NCBI GenBank assembly: GCA_947456845.1 | Contig: CANGUJ010000256.1 | Location: 1 to 6,126, forward strand | Source of the DNA: Burkholderiales bacterium | GTDB lineage: Bacteria > Pseudomonadota > Gammaproteobacteria > Burkholderiales > JAEUOS01 | DNA length: 6,126 nucleotides | Direction of reading: 5' to 3' | Shown here: one piece after another, positions 1-5,352 of the stretch | How positions within the stretch are numbered: position 1 is the first letter of the stretch | Layout of the letters: each line of letters begins with the position of its first letter | Notes under the pieces: generated by a model | Told to the model about the DNA's origin: nothing | The model's database searches: none | Seen by the model: only the letters and a program-made list of their open reading frames with translations | Translations under genes and position numbers: made by a program

Positions 1-693
1 GGCCTCGCGCGGCGGTGGCGCCAGCGGCGCGGCGAAACGCGCCGCCTCCGGGGCCGACAGCGGCGCGGCCATCTTCTGTTCCTGCAAGGCGGCATCCAGG
101 TTCACGTAGACCGGGCCGCGCGGCGCCGTTTGGGCGATCTGCCCGGCGCGCAACAGCGCTTCGACCGCTGCCTGCACCGAACCCGGCTGGTTGTCCCACT
201 TGGTGTAGTCGCGCACCAGCGCCCCCTGGTCGGCGGCGGTGTGGATCCAGTCGATCCACGGGCGCCGTCGTGCCGCGTCCCAGGGGCCGGTGGCGCCCAG
301 CATCAGCACCGGCGCGCGGTCGCACCAGGCGTTGAACACCGCCATGGTGGCGTGCATCAGGCCGACATTGGAATGCACCACCACGCCCATCATCCTGCCG
401 CTGACCTTGGCATAGCCGTGGGCGATGGCCACCGCCACTTCCTCGTGCAGGCACAGGAGCATTTCGGGCGCGGCGTTGCCGAGGTGGTTGACCAGGCTGT
501 CGTGGAGGCCGCGGAACGAGGCGCCCGGGTTGAGCGCCAGGTAGGGGATTTCCATCGCGCGCAGCGTCTCGGCGATGGCATCGCTGCCCCAGCGCTCGTC
601 GCTGGGCGCGCCTGGCGCGGGCGTGTCGCGACCCATGGCGTTATCGGACGGGCCGGTCGGGGTGCGGTCTCGGGGCGTGAGCGGACCGTTCAC
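1..693 (-). CDS. Thiamine-diphosphate-binding enzyme (acetolactate synthase/benzoylformate decarboxylase-like), N-terminal part, cut by window edge
   Basis: The reading frame stays open to base 1, so only the first 231 codons are visible of a protein that is usually about 550-600 residues. They form the N-terminal PYR (pyrimidine-binding) domain of ThDP enzymes. After a variable leader come SDAIAETLRAMEIPYLALNP, then PGASFRGLHDSLVNHLGN, then the segment LCLHEEVAVAIAHGYAKVSG, whose first Glu after His (residue 84 from the GTG) fits the conserved glutamate that activates the cofactor aminopyrimidine. VVHSNVGLMHATMAVFNAW and the later RGPVYVNLD also fit the domain. Family members decarboxylate or ligate 2-oxo acids in the cytoplasm; the substrate cannot be read here because the central and PP domains lie outside. 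I chose the GTG at 693 because an AAGG lies 9 bases upstream and the solute-binding protein stop is one base away, which suggests coupling. The alternative ATG at 636 has no visible ribosome site. Family call is firm; start is uncertain. Confidence 0.85.
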   Translation of the reverse strand, partial: MNGPLTPRDRTPTGPSDNAMGRDTPAPGAPSDERWGSDAIAETLRAMEIPYLALNPGASFRGLHDSLVNHLGNAAPEMLLCLHEEVAVAIAHGYAKVSGRMMGVVVHSNVGLMHATMAVFNAWCDRAPVLMLGATGPWDAARRRPWIDWIHTAADQGALVRDYTKWDNQPGSVQAAVEALLRAGQIAQTAPRGPVYVNLDAALQEQKMAAPLSAPEAARFAAPLAPPPREA

Positions 694-694
694 T

Positions 695-1687
695 TCAATC
701 CGCCTTGATGTTGGCTTCCGTGATGACCCTGCCCCAGCGGGCATGGTCGTCGCGGATGGTCTGCGCCAGCGCTTCCGGCGTGCTGGTGGCGGCCTCGATC
801 CCCTGCGCGGCCAGGCTGGACCGTACATCCGCGGCGCCTAGGGCGCGGATGATGTCGCCATTGACTTTGCTGACGATGTCTTTCGGCGTCGCGCCGGGCA
901 TGAACACCCCCAGCCAGACGTCGAGCGCCACGCCCGGCACGGTTTCGGCGATGGCCGGCAACTCCGGCATGGCGGCAAACCGCCGCGCGCCCGCGCCGGC
1001 CAGGAGGCGCAGCTTGTTCTCCTTCACATGCGGCATCAGGGAGTTGACCGCGCCGATGAACAGCTGGATGCGCCCGCCCAGAAGATCGGTGATGGCCGGC
1101 ACCGCGCCCTTGTAGGGCACATGCTGCAGCGAAAGCCCGGCGGTGCGCGCGAGCAGCTCGGCGGCCAGCTGCTGCGGCGAGCCGTTGCCCGAGGAGGCGT
1201 AGTTGAGCTTGCCCGGGTTGGCCTTGGCGTAGGCGATGAACTCGGCCACGTTCTTGGCAGGCACGGACGGGTTGACCACCATCACGAACGGCACCACCGC
1301 CACGGTGGTCACCGGGGCGAAATCCTTGAACACGTCGAACGGCACGCGGCCCATGTGCGGATTGAAGGCGAAGATGTTGTTGGCGCCGAGAAGCCAGGTG
1401 TAGCCGTCCGGCGCGCTCTTGGCCACCGCCTCGGCGCCGAGGTTCATGCCTGCCCCGGGACGGTTTTCCACCACCACCGGCTGGCCCCAGGTCTCGGTGA
1501 GCTTTTGCGCAATGGCGCGCGCCACCACATCGTTGCTGCCCCCGGGGGTGATGGGCACGATGAAGCGCACCGGCTTGGAAGGAAAGCCTTGTGCCGCCGC
1601 CGGCGCGGCGCCTCCCAGCAGGATGGCCGCTGGAATACCTGCCGCCAGCACCCCTGCTGCCAGCCATCGCGCGAACCCTGGTCGCAT
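695..1687 (-). CDS. Bug-family (TctC-like) periplasmic solute-binding protein
   Basis: This 330-residue protein has the normal family length. It starts with a Sec signal peptide: a short R-containing n-region, a hydrophobic stretch at about residues 9-31, and an Ala-rich cleavage site, probably after A32 (AAA/QGF). The mature part opens with FPSKPVRFIVP, then the PGGSND loop at about 48-53. The ENRPGAG segment, NYASSGNG at 162-169 and VPYKG at 190-194 are also family hallmarks. Bug proteins bind small carboxylates or related metabolites in the periplasm and serve tripartite tricarboxylate transporters or act as orphan sensors; no TctA or TctB gene is in the window. The ATG has a good GGAG site 6 bases upstream. 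The ThDP enzyme gene follows after one base, so the two are probably co-transcribed and the ligand may be a precursor of that enzyme's substrate (inference). Ligand unknown. Confidence 0.93.
   Translation of the reverse strand: MRPGFARWLAAGVLAAGIPAAILLGGAAPAAAQGFPSKPVRFIVPITPGGSNDVVARAIAQKLTETWGQPVVVENRPGAGMNLGAEAVAKSAPDGYTWLLGANNIFAFNPHMGRVPFDVFKDFAPVTTVAVVPFVMVVNPSVPAKNVAEFIAYAKANPGKLNYASSGNGSPQQLAAELLARTAGLSLQHVPYKGAVPAITDLLGGRIQLFIGAVNSLMPHVKENKLRLLAGAGARRFAAMPELPAIAETVPGVALDVWLGVFMPGATPKDIVSKVNGDIIRALGAADVRSSLAAQGIEAATSTPEALAQTIRDDHARWGRVITEANIKAD
703..706 (-). promoter_or_regulatory. Shine-Dalgarno candidate for the ThDP enzyme (GTG start)
   Basis: AAGG on the minus strand lies 9 bases before the GTG at 693, inside the last codons of the solute-binding protein gene. 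It is the reason for preferring GTG 693 over ATG 636, which is preceded by CGATAACGCC with no purine-rich site. Confidence 0.4.
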
Positions 1688-1693
1688 GCTTGT

Positions 1694-1697
1694 CTCC
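1694..1697 (-). promoter_or_regulatory. Shine-Dalgarno site of the first Bug gene
   Basis: GGAG on the minus strand is 6 bases before the ATG at 1687. This supports that start and contrasts with the oppositely read flavoprotein gene, which has no such site. Confidence 0.6.
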
Positions 1698-1731
1698 GCT
1701 GTGTTGTTGCCCGGACGAACGAGGCCGCAAG

Positions 1732-1760
1732 CTTACACCGGCGCCTTGCTCGTGGATAAT
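1732..1760 (+). promoter_or_regulatory. Candidate sigma-70 promoter for the flavoprotein-hydrolase pair, predicting a leaderless mRNA
   Basis: CTTACA (1732-1737, 4 of 6 to TTGACA) and GATAAT (1755-1760, 5 of 6 to TATAAT) are separated by the ideal 17 bases. The usual start point 7-8 bases past the -10 box falls on or next to the A of the ATG at 1768, so the transcript would carry no 5' leader. It lies in the 80-bp divergent region between the first Bug gene and the flavoprotein gene. The promoter is predicted from consensus match only. Confidence 0.45.
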
Positions 1761-1767
1761 CCCGGCC

Positions 1768-3216
1768 ATGACTACGGAAACCGGCCTGGCCCTGCTGGAG
1801 CACCAGGTGCGTCTCGACCTGGCGCGGCTCAATTTCCCTGCGGCCAACTGGGTGCCGCCGCGCGACGGACCTGACGGCCGCCCGCTGCTGGACGTCCTGG
1901 TGGTGGGCGCCGGCATGTGTGGCCAGACCGCCGCCTACGGACTCAAGCGCGACGGCGTGCGCCACCTGCGCATCATCGACCGCGCACCTGCCGGCCGCGA
2001 AGGGCCGTGGGGCACCTTTGCGCGCATGCAGACCCTGCGCAGCCCCAAGCACCTGACCGGTCCCGACCTGGGGCTCGCCTCGCTCACCTATCGGGCCTGG
2101 TACGAGGCGCAGCACGGCGCGGCCGGCTGGCTCGCGCTCTACAAGGTGCCGCGCCTGGAATGGCGCGACTACTTGCTGTGGGTGCGCAGGATGGTCGGCC
2201 TGGACGTCGAGAACGGCACCGCCCTGGCCGCGCTGCAACCCGCGGGCGACTGCCTGCGCGCCGACCTGGCCGGTCCGCGCGGCATCGAGACCGTATTCGC
2301 GCGCAAAGTGGTGCTGGCGCTCGGCCGCGAAGGCAGCGGCATCCTGCGCTGGCCGGCATATCCTTCGCTGGACCCGCATTCGTCCGCGGCGCGTACCCGG
2401 GTGTTCCATGCGTCCACCGAGTTCGATTTTGCGCCGTTTGCCGGCAAGCGCATCGCCGTGCTCGGCGCCGGCGCCACCGGCTTTGACAACGCCGCCGCCG
2501 CGCTCGAAGCCGGCGCGCGCGAGGTGCACCTGTTCGCGCGCCGCGCGACCCTGCCGCAGGTCAACAAGTCCAAGTGGACATCGTTCCCCGGCTTCTTCCA
2601 CGGCTTCGCCTCCATGCCTGACGCGGTACGCTGGAAGTTCCTCACCCATGTGTGGTCGCAGCAGGTACCGCCGCCGTTCGAATCGGTCCTGCGCTGTGAC
2701 GGCCATGTCAATTTCCGGCTGCACCTGGATGAGACCTGGAACGACGTGGCGCCGCATGCCGCCGGCGTGACCGTGACCACGCCCAAGGCCGCCTACGCGT
2801 TCGACGCGGCCATTCTCGCCACCGGATTCGACGTGGACCTGATGCGGCGTCCCGAGGTAGCCGCGTTTCGCGACCATGTGGACGTGTGGGCACGCCATGT
2901 ATCCGAATCGGAGGCCGGGCTGCACGACGAGGCCGCGCGCTTTCCCTACCTGGGCCCCGGCTTCGAATTCGTGGAGCAGGCGCCCGGCTCGCTGCCGGCC
3001 GCGCGCAATGTGCATGTCTTCAACTGGGGCTCGGCCATGAGCCACGGGCAACTGGCAGGCGACATTCCGGGCCTGGCCATCGGCGTCAACCGGCTGGTGC
3101 AGGGCATCGCGCGCGACCTGTTCGCCGCCGAAGAAGGGCGCATGTATCAGGCCCTGCTCGCCCATGCCGAACCGGAGTTGAAGCCGACCCGCTACTACGT
3201 GCCGCCCGCGGCATGA
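1768..3216 (+). CDS. FAD- and NAD(P)H-dependent oxidoreductase/monooxygenase (FMO/CzcO-like flavoprotein)
   Basis: The 482-residue protein has two dinucleotide-binding folds in the order seen in flavin monooxygenases. The first is VLVVGAGMCG (GAGMCG at 47-52) with the ribose-binding acid D71 in RIIDRAP, followed by GPWGTF around W81, placed like the FMO GGxW loop: this should hold FAD. The second, IAVLGAGATG (GAGATG at 233-238), ends in FARR with R258/R259 able to contact the NADPH 2'-phosphate. The ILATGFD motif at 349-355 is the conserved ATG element linking the domains. The classical FMO/BVMO fingerprint (FxGxxxH) is only partly kept: VFHAS has the His but lacks the preceding Phe and Gly. 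No signal peptide or membrane segment is seen, so it is probably cytoplasmic. The ATG at 1768 is chosen because LEHQVRLDLARLNFPAANWVP follows at once as an ordered N-terminal helix; starts further upstream would run into the divergent gene. There is no Shine-Dalgarno site. The substrate is unknown; an N-hydroxylase or non-oxygenating oxidoreductase is possible. Confidence 0.88.
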   Translation: MTTETGLALLEHQVRLDLARLNFPAANWVPPRDGPDGRPLLDVLVVGAGMCGQTAAYGLKRDGVRHLRIIDRAPAGREGPWGTFARMQTLRSPKHLTGPDLGLASLTYRAWYEAQHGAAGWLALYKVPRLEWRDYLLWVRRMVGLDVENGTALAALQPAGDCLRADLAGPRGIETVFARKVVLALGREGSGILRWPAYPSLDPHSSAARTRVFHASTEFDFAPFAGKRIAVLGAGATGFDNAAAALEAGAREVHLFARRATLPQVNKSKWTSFPGFFHGFASMPDAVRWKFLTHVWSQQVPPPFESVLRCDGHVNFRLHLDETWNDVAPHAAGVTVTTPKAAYAFDAAILATGFDVDLMRRPEVAAFRDHVDVWARHVSESEAGLHDEAARFPYLGPGFEFVEQAPGSLPAARNVHVFNWGSAMSHGQLAGDIPGLAIGVNRLVQGIARDLFAAEEGRMYQALLAHAEPELKPTRYYVPPAA

Positions 3217-4262
3217 GCGCGCCGCCCCTGCCGGGCATGCCGCCGATCAGGTTTGCCGCCGTCAACGGAATCCGCATGGGCTACTACGAGGCCGGCCCGG
3301 CAGGCGACCGGCCGCCGCTGGTGCTGTGCCACGGCTGGCCGGAACTGGCGTTTTCCTGGCGCCATCAGATCGAGGCGCTGGCCGGGGCGGGCATGCGCGT
3401 CATCGCGCCGGACCAGCGCGGTTTCGGCGCGACCGACTGTCCGCAAGCCGTCGAGGACTACGACCTCGAACACCTCACCGGCGACCTGACGGGCCTGCTT
3501 GATCATCTGGGCATCGACAAGGCGATTTTCGTCGGCCACGACTGGGGCGGTTTCGTGGCCTGGCAGATGCCGCTGCGCCATCCCGACCGCGTGGCCGGCG
3601 TGGTCGGTGTCAACACGCCGCATACCGCGCGCGCGCCGGTCGACCCGATCCGCATTTTCAGGAAGCGCTTCGGCGAGAAGATGTATATCGTGCAGTTTCA
3701 GGCCCCGGAGCGCGTGCCGGATAGGATATTCGCCGCACGCACCGAGGCGGTGTTCGACTTCCTGATGCGCCGGCCGCTCCCCGCGCAGGGCCGCAGCGCC
3801 GGCCCCGGCCCTGACTCCGGCACCGGCCTTGACGCGAGCGCTGACGGCGCCGCATCGCCCGCCCCCAACCTCGCCTTTCCAGACATGGTGGCGGCCTACG
3901 ACGCCCGCCGCGACCGGCGCGAACCGGTGCTGTCGGCCGAGGAAAAGCAGGTCTATGTCGATACCTTTGCCCGGACCGGTTTTACCGGCGGTATCAACTG
4001 GTACCGCAACATGACGCGCAACTGGGAGCGCGCGGCCGGCCTGGACCACACGGTGCGCGTGCCCGCCCTGATGATCATGGCCGAGAACGACGCGGTGCTG
4101 CCGCCCTCGGCCGCCGAGGGCATGGAGGCCCTGGTACCGGACCTGGAAAAGGTGCTGGTGCGCGACTGCGGGCACTGGACCCAGCAGGAAAAGCCTGCCG
4201 AGGTCAGCGCTCTTCTGATCGAGTGGCGCCGGCGCCGGTTCGGCGACCCGGCCCGCGCCTGA
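3213..4262 (+). CDS. Alpha/beta hydrolase, epoxide hydrolase-like (Asp nucleophile)
   Basis: The 349-residue protein carries a complete epoxide-hydrolase catalytic set. HGWPE at 40-44 gives the oxyanion hole. GHDWGG at 108-113 is the nucleophile elbow, with Asp110 rather than Ser. Asp293 (AENDAVLPP) is the charge-relay acid and His321 (CGHWTQQEKP) the base. Two cap-domain tyrosines match the pair that polarises the epoxide oxygen: Tyr158 in MYIVQFQAPE and Tyr264 in GINWYRN. The expected reaction is epoxide to vicinal diol in the cytoplasm; an Asp nucleophile also occurs in haloalkane and haloacetate dehalogenases, but the two Tyr favour an epoxide. Its ATG overlaps the flavoprotein stop as ATGA and has no ribosome site of its own, so translation is probably coupled to that gene. 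Between about residues 186 and 219 the cap has a Pro/Gly/Ala-rich low-complexity insertion, which makes the protein longer than common bacterial relatives of about 290-330 residues. The true substrate is unknown. Confidence 0.92.
   Translation: MSAPPLPGMPPIRFAAVNGIRMGYYEAGPAGDRPPLVLCHGWPELAFSWRHQIEALAGAGMRVIAPDQRGFGATDCPQAVEDYDLEHLTGDLTGLLDHLGIDKAIFVGHDWGGFVAWQMPLRHPDRVAGVVGVNTPHTARAPVDPIRIFRKRFGEKMYIVQFQAPERVPDRIFAARTEAVFDFLMRRPLPAQGRSAGPGPDSGTGLDASADGAASPAPNLAFPDMVAAYDARRDRREPVLSAEEKQVYVDTFARTGFTGGINWYRNMTRNWERAAGLDHTVRVPALMIMAENDAVLPPSAAEGMEALVPDLEKVLVRDCGHWTQQEKPAEVSALLIEWRRRRFGDPARA
3801..3836 (+). repeat. Two imperfect 18-bp in-frame tandem units inside the hydrolase gene
   Basis: Units 3801-3818 and 3819-3836 match at 14 of 18 bases and encode the hexapeptides GPGPDS and GTGLDA (residues 197-208); a weaker third copy, SADGAA, follows. 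They sit in the low-complexity insertion of the cap domain. In-frame duplication by replication slippage in GC-rich DNA would explain the insertion, though the units are too short and diverged for certainty. Confidence 0.4.
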
Positions 4263-4277
4263 GCGGCCGCGCGCCGG

Positions 4278-5276
4278 TCAATCCACCGTCGCGCCCGATT
4301 CCCTGACCACGGCCGCCCACTTGGCGCGGTCGGCCTTGACCGTGGCCCTGAACTGCTCCGGGGTTTCCCAGCGCGGCGTGTTGCCGGTGTCGATCAGGCG
4401 CTGGCGGATGGCGGGTGTTTCCAGGGCCGCCTTGACGGCCTGGTTGATCTTCGTGACCGCCACCGGGTTCATGTTCTTCGGTCCGAACAGGCCGAACCAG
4501 GTGTAGTTCTCGAAGCCCGGCACACCGGCTTCGGCGATGGTGGGCACCTCGGGAATCGCCGACACGCGTTCCTTGGTCGTCACGCCCAAGAGGCGCACCT
4601 TGCCGGCCTTGTAGTGCGGCAGCATGGCCTGCACCTGGCTCATGTAGCAGCATACGTCGCCCTTGACCACCGAGGCCACCGCGTCGGGCCCGCCCTTGTA
4701 CGGGATGTGGGCGATGGCAAGGCCGGTCTTGGCCAGGAATTCGGCCATCGCCAGATGGGTGCCGGTGCCGTTGCCGGTGGAGGCGTAGTTGAATTTGCCG
4801 GGGTTGGCGCGCACCAGGTCGATGAGTTCCTTGACGTTCTTCACGTCGACCACCGCCGGGTTGATGGTCAGCACGTTGGAGACGTTGACGATGGTCGCCA
4901 CCGGCGTGAAGTCCGCCTCCACATCGAAAGGCAGCTTCTTGTACAGGGCCGCGTTCACCCCATGGGTGGCGGCGGTGCCGAAGAGAATGGTGTGTCCGTC
5001 CGGCTTGGCGCGCGCCACGTATTCCGAGGCGACATTGCCGGCCGCGCCGGGGCGGTATTCGTACACCAGGCTGGTGCCGAGGGTCTTTTGCATCGAGTCC
5101 TGCAACAGGCGCCCGACGATGTCCACGCCGGAACCTGCCGGAAAGGTCATGACGATGGTGATCGGCGTGGTCCCGGGAAAGTCCTGTGCGCCGGCCGGCG
5201 GCGCCAGCGTCGCGGCGCACAGCGCCGCGCCTGTTAGGGCGCGCCGGACAAGGGGGGTCAGGTGATGGGCGTTCAT
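4278..5276 (-). CDS. Bug-family (TctC-like) periplasmic solute-binding protein, second copy
   Basis: The 332-residue protein has a Sec signal peptide with basic R11/R12, a hydrophobic core at about 13-25 and probable cleavage after A30 (AGA/QDF). The mature protein shows the family pattern: ITIVMTFPAGSGVDIVGR, then YRPGAAGNVASEYVA, then NYASTGNG at 163-170, IPYKGG from 191, and IPEVPTIAEAGVPGF. It clearly differs from the first Bug protein in the ligand loops (PAGSGVD against PGGSNDV), so the two are old paralogues, not a recent duplication, and probably bind different ligands. An adjacent pair C209-C210 (GDVCCYM) is unusual for a periplasmic binding protein. I chose the ATG at 5276, where an AGGA lies 9 bases upstream and the signal peptide starts properly; a longer frame to 5327 would put 17 extra residues before it. 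The gene runs convergent with the hydrolase, 15 bases apart, and no transporter membrane genes are adjacent. Ligand unknown. Confidence 0.93.
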   Translation of the reverse strand: MNAHHLTPLVRRALTGAALCAATLAPPAGAQDFPGTTPITIVMTFPAGSGVDIVGRLLQDSMQKTLGTSLVYEYRPGAAGNVASEYVARAKPDGHTILFGTAATHGVNAALYKKLPFDVEADFTPVATIVNVSNVLTINPAVVDVKNVKELIDLVRANPGKFNYASTGNGTGTHLAMAEFLAKTGLAIAHIPYKGGPDAVASVVKGDVCCYMSQVQAMLPHYKAGKVRLLGVTTKERVSAIPEVPTIAEAGVPGFENYTWFGLFGPKNMNPVAVTKINQAVKAALETPAIRQRLIDTGNTPRWETPEQFRATVKADRAKWAAVVRESGATVD

Positions 5277-5285
5277 GGCTGGCAA

Positions 5286-5289
5286 TCCT
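5286..5289 (-). promoter_or_regulatory. Shine-Dalgarno site of the second Bug gene
   Basis: AGGA on the minus strand, 9 bases before the ATG at 5276. It supports this start over the upstream in-frame start at 5327. In the rest of the 76-bp gap to the nuclease gene I see no convincing -35/-10 pair. Confidence 0.5.
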
Positions 5290-5352
5290 ATGGGCGGACC
5301 GGAGACGATACCAGCAACCCGCCGCATGCGGAAATGCCTGATGCGCCCAAGC

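Noticed and set aside
1591..1767. Upstream in-frame ATG (1591) for the flavoprotein
   Set aside because: It lies inside the oppositely read Bug gene and adds 59 residues of Pro/Arg-rich sequence before the natural N-terminal helix.
690..1916. Open frame of 408 codons on the minus strand overlapping the first Bug gene
   Set aside because: It is a frame-shifted shadow of the Bug gene with Arg/Gly/Ala-rich, domain-free sequence.
1444..3165. Long open frame of 573 codons on the minus strand
   Set aside because: It is antisense to the well-supported flavoprotein gene, has no recognisable domain, and is explained by high GC at third positions.
3195..4175. Open frame of 326 codons on the minus strand
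   Set aside because: It is antisense to the hydrolase, whose full catalytic set is in the other frame; no family features are visible.
5277..5327. Upstream in-frame start (5327) for the second Bug protein
   Set aside because: It would place 17 residues before a normal signal peptide, while the ATG at 5276 has an AGGA site at suitable distance.
5322..5331. Perfect 10-bp palindrome CCGCATGCGG between the nuclease and second Bug genes
   Set aside because: Several 10-bp palindromes are expected by chance in 6 kb. It has no loop or T-run, so it is not a terminator, and no second site supports an operator.
5277..5352. Possible promoter boxes before the second Bug gene (minus strand TATCGT and TTGCTG)
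   Set aside because: The boxes match the consensus at only 3-4 of 6 positions, and spacing is poor for any combination.
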